A DNA stretch of 64,000 nucleotides from Lithobates sylvaticus (GCA_028564925.1 CM053026.1:600274498-600338497), one strand, 5' to 3'. Positions 1 through 12,680 are shown, numbered from the stretch's first letter. The notes: generated by a model from the sequence alone, not told the origin. Program-made: numbers and translations.

Positions 1-2615
1 GAAAGGCAATTAATGCAAAAACCAAAATATATATGGCCAAAGTCAGGTGACAACATTGACTAAACAGCCAATCAGGGCACTACAGCTTAATCATTCTGGC
101 GATTGCATTCAAAAGATCTCACCTGGCTGAAGCAGCCCACACCCAAATCTCAAAAGAAAAAAAACATTGGAATAAAGGTATGGGTAGGACAGCCAGGGTA
201 AAGACCAACAACAAATTACATGCCAATAACATGTATATAAATGTGTGGTTAATACAAAAATACAGAAAAAATACATACAAAGAAAATAAGTATGTGTACA
301 AAAACGTAGGTGTCGACATTGTGGTCCACTGAATAAAGGCTGCAAGAGCAAGGGTATATGCAAAATTCAAAAAAGAAGAACATAATTAAATCTGAAGAAT
401 ATGTACATAGCATCCAAAATGGGAATGGGTAAAAGATGATACAAAAGAGACCAACACAAACTTCCAATATGAAAAAACGGGATACCGCATACAATGAAGA
501 ACAACCCACGTAGATGTTTGAGGTAAAACCAAAAATGGCAAAATTCCAAGATGCAGCACAACACAAAATCGCATTAAGAGTGTAAAAAAGGACTCCACAT
601 CTGTCACCGCAGTAGGATTTAAAACGGCGGTAGATGAGGATCTATATAACCATTCAGGCTGTGCTGTGGCATATGGAACATAGCATGTAAAAAGTAAAAA
701 ATATATGTAAGAATATATACACACATGGAATATATATATATATAAAAATACATATAGGTACCCTGAAGGAGTCTAAATGTTTTTTTGAATAATTAAATAT
801 AATTCAAAATATGATAGTAACACTACATTAAATTGAATTGAAACCCCAAATAAACCTGTGTAATGAAACCTGCGAGTCTGTATGGATGAACTGTGTATAT
901 GACACAGAATGCAATAAATGCAATAAAAAGAACAGGACATACATACAGCGATTCAATGTGAATCGCAAGGCGATATGTGATCAAAAAGATATATATGTAT
1001 ATGATCAGGAAATATATGTATATATGGAGTTCCCGTGTTATTAGAGACACATGAATGTAAAAAATGCAAAAAAATTCAAAAAAATGCAAAAAAATGCAAA
1101 AAATGCTAAAAATCTGAGCAAAAAGAAACCCCGTATTTATGGCACTGGAATGAAACCTAAAGAGAGAAAGTCCGATGTAAAATATACTGTGTAATAAGGT
1201 ATATAATATATAGAAGTCTACAAAATAGACCTCCATTTATAATATAAAATAAGTAAAGCCCAATAGTAAATGAAGGAAATGGATGTCAAAGCTGGACTAT
1301 AGAACAGCAGCAGAGCCTTATTAATACTATAAATCTAGAAAAGACCACAAGATCGTGGTCCATAGATGTAAATAGCTCGTGTAGCTAAACATTTTTATAT
1401 TAATCTCTCTCTTGGGTGGGATACATAAACGCATGGCGAACCGTTGAAGTACCTGTTGAATCAACGGTAATGCCATGTGTCATGCAAAATTCAACATGCG
1501 ACTAAAGAAAGGTGTCTTTACTAAAAGGATAGTAATGACAAGTGCTAATTGCAAAGAATGTCATTGTGATTGTTAGTGCCAAGAAGGAAGGAAAAAGAAG
1601 AAAGGAAGAATAGTAGTGGAGGGGAAAAAAAGACAGAAAATGAAAACAATGAATAAAGAAAATGCAGTGATAGGAAGCAAGGAACATCTGCAGGAGAACT
1701 TGTTCTGTTGAAAAACAAAATTAATGTCAGGATCACCAGGTGAAAATAAAAGAAAGAAAGCCTAGAAAAGAAAACAAATGCAGTCATCACATCTAAGAAT
1801 TAGTAAGTTGCAATAATACAAATGTTTGCTTTTGAATTTAATACCGCTTTAATGAACTGTAACACATTGTATAAAATGCTGATATAGTTGTGGTATATCA
1901 AGTGACAACAGCAAAAAACAAAATGTGCTTCCATCTTTAGAATTTAGGAAAGAGGGGCATACGAGTGTAGAGAAAAAAATCAGCCCAAGAAGCAGACACA
2001 CCAGAAACTCAGTGTTGCTGTGCTGCGTTGACTATTGGACATGTTTTAAAGCTCCACTTTTGTTGAGAAACAAACATTCCCCTCTGGGTGATCTATGTAC
2101 ATTGCAAGGATTGTAACAAACTCTGTTGCAGATTCCTACCTTTTGTTATACTGAAGAAATCCATGTGAGTTTCTCTGTGCCTCTGTGAGAAAGTGAATTT
2201 AATGGGAGTGGTTTCATAATTATCAATCAGCTGTGGCACCCGCAGGACACTAATGAGGAAAGTTGCTGGGCCTGCGTCCCATTATACGTGTTCCTATTAG
2301 GAGAATCACAATGAGATTTTTGTTGCAGGGGATGCCTGAAACTTGACTTGCATCTTAGTGTAGACTCCTGTGAAAATCGTTAAACCAATCACACAAGCAG
2401 GAAATTACGTTTCTGGGGGCCATTCTGTACATATTCTATATACAGACCATCTCTAGGTAGCCATATTGCATTGCATTTTCAGAAAATTACAGCAGCTGAA
2501 GATTGAAAAGGAAAGGTAATTTTTAATAACATTCAGTTTCAATAAGACTTGTGTCGCAATTGCATATGCTATGTTAATTTTTCTTTACTTGCTATTTTTT
2601 TTCCCCAGGAAAAAC
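1..2615. other. AT-rich unassigned sequence
   Basis: I see no recognisable gene or transposon. Open frames here are low-complexity Phe/Tyr/Ile-rich translations of AT-rich DNA. A purine-rich run lies near 1560-1650 and a short adenine-rich tandem repeat near 1059-1110. Confidence 0.6.
1059..1110. repeat. Short A-rich tandem repeat
   Basis: Four to five copies of a 9-10 nt unit of the form aaaaaatgc follow one another with small changes. It is a simple repeat with no evident function. Confidence 0.7.
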
Positions 2616-2619
2616 TTAA

Positions 2620-3532
2620 GCCCCGCAACCATTTGGCTGGTCAAAGACCAGAGCACTTTTTGCGATTCGGCACTGCGTCGCTTTAACTGACAATTGCGTG
2701 GTCGTGCGACGTGGCTCCCAAACAAAACTGACGTCCATTTTTCCCCACAAATAGAGCTTTCTTTTGGTGGTATTTGATCACCTCTGTGGTTTTCATTTTT
2801 TGCGCTATAAAAAAAGCAAAAAAAGTGACAATTTTGAATATTTTTTACATTTTTTGCTATAATAAAAATACCCCCCAAAAATATATATAAAAAAAATGTT
2901 TTCCCTCAGTTTAGGCCGATACGTATTCTTCTACATATTTTTGGTAAAAAAAATCGCAATAAGCGTTGGTTTGCGCAAAAGTTATAGCGTCTAAAAAATA
3001 GGGAATAGTTTTATGGCATTTTTTTATTTTATTTTTTTTACTAGTAATGGCGGCGATCTGCGATTTTTATCGGGACTGTGACATTATGGCGGACACATCG
3101 GACATTTTTGGCACATTTTTGTGACCATTGTCATTTATACAGGGATATACAGTGCTATACAAATGTATTGATTCCTGTGTAAATGACACTGGCAGTGAAG
3201 AGGTTAACCACTAGGGGGCAGTGTAGGGGTTAAGTGTGTCCTAGGGAGTGATTCTAACTGTGGGGGGGAGGTGCTACGTGTTACAGGGAGCTGTGATCAG
3301 TGACAGTGTCACTAGGCAGAACATGGAAATGCTTGTTTACATTAGCATTTCCCCATACTTCAGCTCCGTGAGACAATCGTGTGTATCCCCGCGAACATCG
3401 AGTCCGCGGGACCCGCGATCACACTCACGGAGCTCGTGGCAGGTGGCAATTCAAAGGGATGTACAGGTATGCCCATTTGCGCAGCCATGCCATTCTGCTG
3501 ACGTATATGTACATGCGGCGGTGGGCAAGCGG
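2620..3532. mobile_element. piggyBac-like MITE, copy 1 (TTAA-flanked)
   Basis: The segment is flanked by TTAA at 2616-2619 and 3533-3536, the target-site duplication typical of piggyBac elements. The right end reads inward as ccgcttgccc, close to the ccacttgcc end of sister copies at 53407 and 9791; the left end is more diverged. The interior shares the family's signature blocks: a cacaaatagagcttt block, tggtggtatttgatcacc, and a tactagtaatggcggcgatc block. No transposase is encoded, so it is non-autonomous. The superfamily call rests on the TTAA flanks and end sequence only. Confidence 0.65.
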
Positions 3533-3536
3533 TTAA

Positions 3537-5106
3537 AGAGCTTAAATAATATCCAAGCTTACTTGCATGTTTCATTACACACATATGCTATAATCATTGT
3601 CCCAAAGTCAACAGTAATCCCCAACATGTCTTCTGCACAAGCTGTATTTTTAAGACAAACGCCACAGCAATTACAGCCTGAAGTCCACACAGCCAGTCTG
3701 TGTCTTCACCTGTGAGCAGAAATATACCAACCAAGTCTCCTTTAAGCACCTCACAACTTACCTGCCACAGCTAGGATTAGTGCACAGTGACTTGATCCAT
3801 AGGACCCTTGTCTGAGACTGCTCCACATGCTCTCAGCACTACTATTGGTTCTCTTCACTACTTATGTATTCCAATCTGCAAAACCAAAAGTGTTGTTCAC
3901 AGCTCCCTTCCAGCTGCTGCTGCTACACAATGCCGTGTTTTTGACTGGCTTTTCTTCTAAAAGTGTTTGAGAGGTCAGCCCCACTCATATCACCTCCCAA
4001 ATGATGCCTGAACATATAAATGAAAGTGCCATGGGAGTCCAGGAAATTATTTCACTTTCTAAACAATGCAGTAGGGCTCCCCTATAATGAAGTCTGCACA
4101 GCCACAGTGTATTTGTCCATACGGGAAATCATTCCCTGAGCTACTAACATGATTACAGTGAAGAGGTATGTGAGGTCCAACCAGAAGTTGCTGACCCACT
4201 GGGGGATACCCCCAGACCTCCAGTGGGCCAGTGTGAGTGTACCCCTACTCATAGTTTTTTTTTAGGTGTTTTTGCCCAACATGATTAGAGTCCCCTGGAG
4301 AATCTTCCTTGTGCTCAACCAGACCAGTCCAAGTCTGTGTATGATGCTCCAAGAGCTTCATATCTGCAAGCACCCATCAGTTTTAACAAAAATGTACCAT
4401 TTAAGTGATCAGGAGACTGCTAACAGCCACTGACACCATTTCAAGGTTCTGGACATTTTTCGTTATGTGGTTAACAGACACTTAGGGCAAATAAGATTTA
4501 CACACTTATGTATGAGCACATACAGTATGTACAATAGCTATGAAAATGATCCACCCCATGTAAGCTTGTCATGTTTAGTTGTCTATTTCATATACAAGAG
4601 TGCCATATCTACAAACTTATAGCGGTAACATTTTTCATCATAGTAGGATTCAGGGGATGGTGCCACTCCAAGCTGCTTATGTTTACACAAGGTTTGGAGA
4701 GCTCCATACCTGTATTATGTCTGTTTGTAATTATTCCATACTCTATGCTTGGGGCATGTATGCATTATTATTTTTTTATGTTTGGATAAAAATAACACAA
4801 ACCCACAGGAATCAAACCTTAAAAAACATGTTACTGATCTCTATTGACTACATTATAAACTATTGGATCCACAAGGATTAAAAGTGCAACATGTTGACAG
4901 TTTGAAAGCATAAAAATGCACATAAATGAAAATGTAATGCTAATGTTTCTAGGGATTAATTAAAACAGAAACCAAAAGTTTATATACTGCATTATACATA
5001 CTTTTATTTAATATTAATAATCAAAAAATGTGGAAACACATCTAAAAAATAGCGATTTGTGAGTAAATAAATGCTTAATAAATGAATAAAGTATATCAGT
5101 TGATGA
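3537..5106. other. Unassigned sequence
   Basis: No coding potential or clear repeat boundary is visible. Short open frames near 4571-4881 are not supported by any recognisable motif. Confidence 0.5.
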
Positions 5107-5121
5107 TTGGCACCACATCCC

Positions 5122-5543
5122 GAAAAAGATAAAACAAAAGTCTATAACACAAAAATAGACTTGACAGCAAATATCCCCCAACAAACAATATGTGTAGGTA
5201 TTAAAGTGCATCCTCTATCAAGATAGGCTAATATCTCTATATTTTAGCATAGATGCAGCCATGAAAATCCATGACATGCACCAATGCCATTACAGAAAAA
5301 AGCTCTACACCCAGTGATTTTTTCTGTACTGGCATTAGTGCATGTCATGGATGTCCATTGCTGCATCTATGCTATAATATAGAGATATTAGCCTATCTTG
5401 ATAGGGGATGCACTTTAATACCTACACATATTGTTTGTTTGTTGGGGTATATTTGCTGTCATGTCTGTTTTTGTGTTATACTTTTATAATAAAACTCATA
5501 AATTCTACATCACTTTGTCCTTGTATTTTTCCATGAGGCAGTT
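5122..5543. mobile_element. Short palindromic (foldback) insertion
   Basis: Two arms, about 5135-5295 and 5318-5490, are close reverse complements around a centre near 5305. The flanks carry an imperfect direct repeat (ttggcaccacatccc at 5107-5121 and ttggcaccatccc at 5544-5556) that would fit a target-site duplication of about 13-15 bp. The right arm continues for some 50 bp beyond the paired part. This head-to-head form with one longer end resembles the larger Penelope-type inverted insertions in the window. I see no hammerhead core, so the class is uncertain. Confidence 0.5.
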
Positions 5544-5556
5544 TTGGCACCATCCC

Positions 5557-6159
5557 ACTATCCAACCAGTTTTTGTTCTAAATAAATGCCCATTAAATGC
5601 ATAAAGTTAGTTTTCAGAGTAACTAAAATCATTTCAACAAGACAAAAACACTGCTCAATGTGCTTCTAATTATTTTGTCATCAGTATCTAGAAAGAAAAT
5701 CAATGAAGGCAAGAAGAAAAATTATATTAATGCAATCAATGTCAAAGGAGTAACAATGTAGAAATTTGCCATTCATTAACACATTTAAATTTACAGAAAG
5801 GGATTTTGAAAATCGATACACAGGTTTTTATACATGTGAGCTTTTTATCCAACTAGTGAATGTTGCTTGACTTTTTCCTTGCACGTGTTACATCCTTGTT
5901 AGAATTTCAAAGTTTCGTTTTTTTTTAAATATTTAACATAACCCCTCACCCTGCCCTTCTGCCCTCAGGAAGCATCATGCATACTAACACTGTATTCCAT
6001 TTATATAAAATGTCATACTTCCTTTCTGACTCTTACCCATGTCCTAAAATATTTTTTATGGATAGAGTGAAGATGGCTTGGAACACTTGTTAGTTTTTTT
6101 TGCTGTCTGTGCCCTTGCTAGGGAGATCCACCCTCTCTATTTGTCCTGTTTATCAGTAT
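5557..6159. other. Unassigned sequence
   Basis: AT-rich sequence with no recognisable gene, terminal repeat or tandem repeat. Confidence 0.5.
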
Positions 6160-6420
6160 CATTGAAAGTCAAAGTAAAAGAAAATCCCAAAGTTTGGGTA
6201 GTTCCCAAAAAAAGTAATAGAGGGGTAATCTTCAAATCCCCAAGGAATTCCCTTCATTTGCTGGGATTTCCTCTCACTTCCTGTTTTGGCTAAGGTACAG
6301 GAAGTGAAGTGAAATATCCCCAATGGGACACAGATGGCAAAAAATAAACTGACAGGGGTTGTGACCCTTCCTTACTCCAAAATGAAAAACAATTGTTTTG
6401 AATATAGTTCTACTTTAAGC
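6160..6420 (+). repeat. Dispersed repeat, copy A
   Basis: This stretch aligns by eye with 16085-16370 on the same strand. Both contain aaaatcccaaa followed by a gggatttcct block, a gctaaggtacaggaagtgaa-like block, ccccaatgggacagagatgg-like sequence and a tttagttctacttta-like end. The family appears non-coding. It ends near a ctactttaa motif, so a TTAA-type DNA transposon derivative is possible, but I could not define both ends. Confidence 0.6.
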
Positions 6421-6975
6421 TCTGCACCAAATCATGTGGAGCCTATTATGAGAGGTAGGTGACTCCACCATTTTTAAAAGCTCTCCTGGTGCATTCCAGG
6501 TTAATCAAATTTCCATAAGCTATAAACAAACAGAAATCGTGCTGGCAGATCAAAAAACAGCAGCTGGAAAAAACAATTAGACAAATTGAGTACAAACATA
6601 TAAACCTGCGTGAAGGGAAAAGCAAAAGCCCAAGCAACTGTGTCTTAATGAGTAGGTAAAATAAAAATAAAAAGTCTCAAATAATTCCAAATCAGTGATA
6701 AATGTGACGAGAAGAAATATTTCTGTTCAGATGTTTTAGATCAAAGTTTACTACTACCTTAAATACAGAGAACACTCACCGGAACATATGGACCCTTTAT
6801 ATGAAAAGAGTCATAAGAGCTTTGTAAATCAATATGTCATCTGTAGGGGAATTTGTATCGCCTCCAAATCGCCACCTGTAGTCATCAAGACCTCCCATCC
6901 AATGACATAAGATGTTCAACCGTGATATAAAAATAAAAATCAGGAAGGCTTACATTGTATAAAACTGTACATGTA
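6421..6975. other. Unassigned sequence
   Basis: No gene or bounded repeat recognised. Confidence 0.5.
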
Positions 6976-7481
6976 CCTTATTTTTCGGCATATAAGACAA
7001 AATTTTACACTTAAAAAAATGGCCAAAAAGCGAGAGTCGTCTTATACGCCGGGTACAAAATGCCGCCCGCTGGATGGTGGATGTGCGGTAATACTGTATG
7101 TAGCTTCGGCTACATACAGTATACACTGCTGAGCCAATCCTGATGAGCGATGTATTTTATTAATGAATACAGAGCCTGCTCGGATTAGAGTAACAACCTC
7201 TGCCAATCTGAGCAGGCTACCTACAGTAGCCTGCTCGGATTGGCATTAAGAGTCAGAGAGGCGCAGGCTGATGATGTTACAGACTCTGCCAATCCGAGCA
7301 GGCTTTGTATTCATTAATGGAATACATTGCTTTCTGTGATTGGCTCCAGCAAGAAGAAGGAAATATGAAGCTTTGGAATGGGGGTCATCTTATATGGTGA
7401 GTATAGGCCAAAACTGGAAAAAAATGGAAAATTAGGAGAGTCGTCTTATACGCCGGTCGTCTTATATGCCGGCAAATAAGG
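6976..7481. mobile_element. TA-flanked MITE with 24-bp terminal inverted repeats
   Basis: The left end reads ccttatttttcggcatataa and the right end reads, as its reverse complement, ccttatttgccggcatataa. Both sides are flanked by TA (6974-6975 and 7482-7483), as expected for a Tc1/mariner-type insertion. A second subterminal pair (gtcgtcttatacgccgg) occurs near 7035 and 7442. The interior has short hairpins such as tatgtagcttcggctacata near 7097. It has no coding capacity. TA flanks could arise by chance, so the superfamily is provisional; the element itself is clear. Confidence 0.75.
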
Positions 7482-7536
7482 TATTTTTATTAAAATTATA
7501 TAAATAGCCATTCATAAAATTTAATAACAAGCGCTT

Positions 7537-7637
7537 GATAATACCAGTCCAGAGATCCAATCTTACACTCGTGACGTCACCACGTGCCCTCTAACCAGGA
7601 AGTTGTTGGATCAGATTGTGGGACTGGTATTATCAAG
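7537..7637. repeat. Inverted repeat hairpin
   Basis: cttgataataccagtcc at about 7537-7553 is matched by ggactggtattatcaag at about 7621-7637, giving a 17-bp perfect stem around a loop of some 67 bp. It may be a fragment of a longer palindromic element, but I could not find outer boundaries. Confidence 0.7.
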
Positions 7638-7899
7638 AGTTTGTTGTTTTGAACTTTTGTGAGCAGCAGGTTCCTGGTTCCTCATAGTTCAGTTGAATGA
7701 ATACTCTCCTAATGCCCCATTGTGGTATAATCCATATTTTCGAGAATTTTTTCATTGGCCTGATGGAACATTTTGGACTAGGCATGGGGTAAAATTGTAT
7801 GGTTTCTCATTTATTTTCCTGTGAAGTTTTCCACTCATTTTCAGATTTTTAACAGGGTTGTAATTTTCCCTCTACATCCTATTTTCATTATTTAAAACT

Positions 7900-8700
7900 G
7901 TGACATACTGTGGCGGCACAATTTGGGTTGCGTAATGTGTCTATAAAGCTGTCATCCGCTTTGGAGAACCTATTATACGATCCTTTGCATTCCAAACTAA
8001 TTTCTACGTACTACTCCTCCCTGCTCCGTTCTAAAATGGATAGACTACGTCTCACTGAAGCTTACTGGCGTTCAGATGTCCCAGAGCCCACAGAGGAAAT
8101 CATTTTACAAGTACCCATTGCCTAATCAGTGTAATCCCTTGCACTGTCTCTTTGTATATATTGATGATTATACTTTCCCTAACTGTACTAAGCTTTTTCT
8201 GTGTTTAGTTCTGTATTATGCCAAACAAATCTATTGCTATTCATTGAAAATCACCTCATGGATTAACTTAGTTGATCAAGCTATTCCATTACACAAGTTG
8301 ACCTATGAGGCCAGGGAATCCCCCAAGAAATGTCATAAAGTTTGGGACCAATGGGTGTCTTGTGATCAAGCTGTTATATCTATTGCTCCAGATTACACAT
8401 ATAGGCCAGGATCCGGGTAGTTTACTTGCTCATGATACAGTGTCTATAGGAAAATCCCACGATTTTTCCTTCCTTGTTTACTACTTATTATCCAAAAAAA
8501 AAGTTTGTGATCCCATATGAATGCTCTTCAACTGCATATGTATCCTGCACTTGTATGCTTTCTGATTGATGATGGTATGCTATAATGACATTTTGTACTT
8601 TTTTTTGTTTTGTTTACCATGTTATTTTGTTTATATGTGTGAGCGAAGTTCACTCTTCTCTCTGTACTTCTATCTTGTAATCAGTAAAGTTTAAAAAAGA
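7900..8700 (+). pseudogene. L1 (Tx1-like) LINE 3' fragment, ORF2 C-terminus and tail
   Basis: The translation in pieces at 7910-8125 and 8220-8420 resembles the C-terminal end of L1 ORF2. Recognisable parts are a LISTYYSSLLRSK block, LRLTEAYWRSD, and WINLVDQAIPLHKLTYEA followed by a Cys/Lys-rich segment ending in KVWDQW, which matches the conserved tail of Tx1-type L1 proteins. The pieces lie in different frames, so the copy is dead. The 3' end near 8685-8705 reads agtaaagtttaaaaaa followed by an A-rich run, consistent with a poly(A) tail. The fragment is 5'-truncated, as most L1 insertions are. Confidence 0.7.
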
Positions 8701-9480
8701 AAAAAAAAGTAATGTCAAATTTATTGTCAAAGGCCCATAGTAGAATAGTAAACAGCCAAGGTGACAGTTTACATTTGCTGGCAAATTACATTTCTATACC
8801 AGCGTCAATGAAAAAAAAAAACAGCACACAAAACCCCCCAAAATAGGCAACAGAATCTTGGAAGGGTCTGTAAGCTGTTTTTTTAAATAAAAAGGAAGAG
8901 AAACCAGCAATAAAATATCAGTTGCCGGCAATTTTAAACACCATATTCCTTTTTTTGACAAAATCGCTGCTCCTGGCAGAACTAGTTAATTTAATTTTTT
9001 GGTATCACTTTGTGATGAAGTCACGTGACAGAGACGAACACGTGCAAGAACACGAGGCACCGGAAGTGACGTGGGCAAGCTCGCAGCTCGTTTTTACATA
9101 CCTGCTTTGATACTTCTTATTGTGAGTACCTTGATTTTACCTTTGCTGTTTATAAATACATTTTGGAAAATACTACACTATCGTGCATCCCTCTTTACAT
9201 CTCCCCATGCCCCACTGAGAGGCTCATTTGGTGCGGACATACCAGGGACAAAAAAGGGGACACTGATTGCAGAATAGAGACACACATCAGTGGAATCGGA
9301 AACGCCAGACTGGGAACTCACCAGGAGACACACTGAGATATACCCACATGCTGTTACCTTACAGCGGCAAGGTAAGAGGACATCTATACATTTACGCTGC
9401 ACAGGAACCCCTACGCCGAAAAACGGCCATAGCAGACCCTTATCCGAGCACGCAGCCCGGACGGTCAGAAAAGGGGTTGG
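8701..9480. other. Unassigned; possible terminal fragment of a retroelement
   Basis: 8990-9370 is moderately GC-rich with the look of a repeat terminal region (ccggaagtgacgtgggc, then a 5' TA-rich block), and I suspect a Penelope-type or other retroelement end. No hammerhead core or paired repeat was found to confirm this. Confidence 0.25.
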
Positions 9481-9589
9481 GGACGAGCGAGCGCCCCCCC
9501 TGAACCGTACCAGGCCGCGTGCCCTCAACATGGGGGTGCTTTGGGGACGGGGGTGGCCCTGCGGCCCCCTACCCAAAGCACCTTGTCCC

Positions 9590-9786
9590 CATGTTGATGA
9601 GGACAAGGGCCGTTGGTTGTCGGGGTCTGTGGGCGGGGGGCTTATCAGAATCCGGGAGCCCCCTTTAATAAGGGGGCCCCCAGATTCTGGCCCCCCACCC
9701 TATGTGAATGAGTATGGGGTACGATGTACCCCTACCCATTCACCTGGGGAAAAAAAGTGTTAATAAAAAAAACACAACACAGGTTT
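9590..9786 (+). repeat. GC-rich repeat module shared with 38.8 kb
   Basis: The block containing cccagattctggcccccc, tatgtgaatgagtatggggt, acgatgtacccctac and ccattcacctggggaaaaaa is matched at about 38790-38900 inside the hAT-like MITE (aagatcctgcccccc, tatgtgaatgggtatcgggt, acattgtacccctac). The same module therefore occurs in two different surroundings, which marks it as part of a dispersed transposon family. It has no coding capacity I can defend. Confidence 0.65.
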
Positions 9787-9790
9787 TTAA

Positions 9791-10560
9791 CCACTTGCCG
9801 ACCGCCCCATGTAGATATACGTCGGCAGAATGGCACGTACAGGCAGAACCACGTACCTGTACGTGCCATTCTTTAGGCGGTTGGGGGGTCCGATCGGACC
9901 CCCCTCCGCCGGCGGGGACGGTCGGCATCGCTTCAGGAGCGATCCGGGACGAGGGGACGGCCAGTGGTTTCTGGCCACCCCCTCGCGATCGCTCCTGGCC
10001 AATGAGAAACTTCCCCTTCCTGTCTATTGTATAGACAGGAAGGCGGAAGTGATGTCACGCTCGGTGCGCCGGTCTATGTGACCGGAGACGCCGAGCGGCG
10101 AACATGTTAAGGTTAGTGCACAACACTACACTGACACCAGTACAGTTAGGCACACAAAACACCCCCCTGTCACCCCCTGATCACCCCCAGATCACCCCCC
10201 CCCCCCAGTCACAGTGTCACTAATTGCAGTGATCATTTATTTACTGATCACTGCATTTAGTGTCAGTGTGACTGTAATAACTGTCAGGGCAGTTAGTTTT
10301 AGGTCCTAGGTAGCCCCCTACCCCCCCCTAATAAAGGTTTAACCCCCTGATTGCCCCTAGTTAACCCCTTCACCCCCTTTTGCCAGTGTCACTAAGCGAT
10401 CGTTTTTCTGATCGCTGCATTGTGTCGCTAGGTAACCATTTTTTTTTTATTTTAACCGCCATGTTTTATATAGGTTCATAAATAGTTTTATAGGTCAGGT
10501 ACCCCCATATTACAACCTTTGCGCAAAGGCGTACAGTACTTTAAACAGCAATTGCAGCAT
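9791..10560 (-). mobile_element. piggyBac-like MITE family, variant copy (one end defined)
   Basis: TTAA at 9787-9790 is followed by ccacttgccgaccg, the family end seen at 53407, here entering from the GC-rich side. Next comes a strong hairpin: aatggcacgtacag pairs with ctgtacgtgccatt around 9828-9871. The GC-rich part continues past 10100 into cytosine-rich sequence (gatcacccccagatcacccc). The AT-rich half found in sister copies is not recognisable, so this is a rearranged or different subfamily member and the right boundary is approximate. Confidence 0.5.
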
Positions 10561-11330
10561 GCATGTAGACAGCTCCGTGAATCTAATGTGGGTAAAGGCT
10601 TTTAAAGGCTTGTATGTGTCCCACTCCCGAGTTTGTCTGCGTCGCAATTTTAAAGCATGTCGTGTTTGGTATCCATGTACTCAATATAGTGTGTTTTAGT
10701 GCATTAAAATAAAAAAAAATATAGTGTAGTTTTTTTTTTTCCACAAAAAATGCGTTTGAAAAATCGCTGCGCAAATACTGTGTGGAAAAAAAAAATGCAA
10801 CACCCACCATTTTAATCTGACTTGGGGTGACGGGTTGTGCATAAAATGCCAGGACAGTCTTCTCGCCAGGCTCACTTCTCACTGCCAATCCGGAGGCCCA
10901 GATATAGACACCCCAAGCTATTTGCTGAGAGGTCTATTTTGCTGTCGCTTTTTGTCACAAAGTTTTGAAAATTGAAAAAAGAAAAAAAAAATTATTTTTT
11001 TTCATTACTTTCTTCATTTTAAAAACCAAACTTCTCTTTTACCACTAGCTCTTTTACTAGCAGAGGAGCCCAGCTTACTCTTTCGTCGCCGCCGCCGCCG
11101 TCCGGGGGTCTTCTTCCGACTTCGGGGGTCTTCTTCCGACTTTGGGGGTCTTGTCACGCTCTTCTGCCAGGCCTCCGCTATCTTCTTACAGCTCTTTTAC
11201 TAGCGTATGCCTGGTCTTGTCGCTGTCACCGCTGCCGCCTTCTTCTTCTTCTTTTTCTTCTTCTTCCTTTCGATGTTGACAGATCTTTCTCTCTCTATCG
11301 GATCACCCTGAAAGCCCTCACCATGCATGA
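10561..11330. repeat. Degraded repeat sequence with trinucleotide and 19-22 nt tandem repeats
   Basis: This stretch holds (gcc)n near 11084-11101, three tandem copies of a gggggtcttcttccgactt unit at about 11103-11150, and a ttc-rich run near 11240-11272. The flanking parts look like old dispersed repeat. Nothing here is convincingly coding. Confidence 0.55.
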
Positions 11331-12318
11331 GTGAGAACCCTGAGTGCTCCAACTGTGCTACTTTTTGTTTCCCATAAAGGGACCAAAACACAAATAATGC
11401 AGACACATATATGCCTTCCAGGATCCTTCCCTGGTGTCCTCTACACTATGTTTAGAGAAGGCACATCTATTCTCACTGTTCCTATGCTACATATTGTTTT
11501 AATCTCAGCAGCCTTTCTAATAGCTTTTTATGATCCATTCGTTCATTTTTTCTTACTTGTTAACGTGATAATAGTCAAAAGGGAGAATAAATATTTTATC
11601 TTTCATATGTCCAAGCTGGAACCCCTGGTGTTGATATGAATGACATTCATAAACAATGAACAATTATATGACAGATATAGACAGAAATTGCTTTCAGTCA
11701 TTACAATAGTTTGCTCGGCAGATAGAAATATGGGAGCTGCCATTATTGAAGCAACTGATCAGGTTCCAGGGGCTGTTATTCTGCTATTGTCTTCAACATC
11801 CAGTAATCACTTGGCCAGGAAAAGAATGTTGACTTTTCAGACCCCTGAGTTAGGAGACAGTTATATAGAAGTCTATGGGGAATAACCATGCAGGTACAGC
11901 CATTGGTGAGAGGTTTTCAGCTGAAGGTTGCCAACAATGTGGCAGGCTAGTGCTATGGGATTCAGGTATGTATACATTTGGGGTGGGGCTAGGCAGAAAG
12001 AAAACTTTATATCAGGGGTTAGACAGGAAGGGCAAGTACACTTTATGTAAAGGTTCACCTATCTTTTACCTGGTTTGGTTATTTTGACTCCATTCATCTA
12101 CCTTTCTATTGCATCCTTTCATTATACATTTCTAATTATTATTACTGCATTGCTGTATTTATAAGATGTTGTTAAAATGCTGCAAGCAAATGAACCAAAA
12201 ATAATTTCACAACAGTAGGTAAGATATTTCTTCCTAATGTTTTTTCAACAACTGAGCTGATGATAATCATGTTTAGATTCCAAGCTAAATTACAAAAGAT
12301 GAGAAGACATGTGCAGCC
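11331..12318. other. Unassigned sequence
   Basis: No gene, repeat boundary or RNA gene recognised. Open frames of about 100 and 81 codons near 11331-11885 lack recognisable motifs. Confidence 0.5.
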
Positions 12319-12321
12319 TTA

Positions 12322-12677
12322 TGCTGGCCATACACTATACAAAAAAACGTTCAAACCCATTTTCGAAAAACTAAAATTCGGCCGTGAGAGCAAACAGTGC
12401 CATCATGTAATAACCGATAAATCTTTCAATGGACATAAATGACTCCGTTTTTTGTTCGTTTTTTCACATATACCTAGTGCAAACAGTTCGGACAGGAAAC
12501 ACATTAACCTTTCAATTTATCGTTCGTTCGGCAGAAAATTTCCAAACTTGTCCTTCTTGTTCGGCTCAAAAACTTCCCAACCGATTACCGATTTGTGCCC
12601 ATTAACTGGCCAGAGAACGAACGAACTGTTTACATGACTGAATTTCAGTCGATTTTTCGTATAGTGTATGGCCAGCA
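12322..12677. mobile_element. Harbinger-like MITE (TTA-flanked)
   Basis: The ends are perfect terminal inverted repeats of about 19 bp: tgctggccatacactatac at 12322 and gtatagtgtatggccagca ending at 12677. The flanks are TTA at 12319-12321 and 12678-12680, the 3-bp target duplication typical of PIF/Harbinger elements. The 356-bp interior is non-coding. A related but partial sequence (gccggccatacatgggtgg) appears near 61290. Confidence 0.8.
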
Positions 12678-12680
12678 TTA

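Noticed and set aside
109-1236. Several 65-137 codon minus-strand frames rich in Phe, Tyr and Cys
   Set aside because: Composition matches AT-rich noncoding DNA read on the T-rich strand; overlapping frames are equally long and no motif is recognisable.
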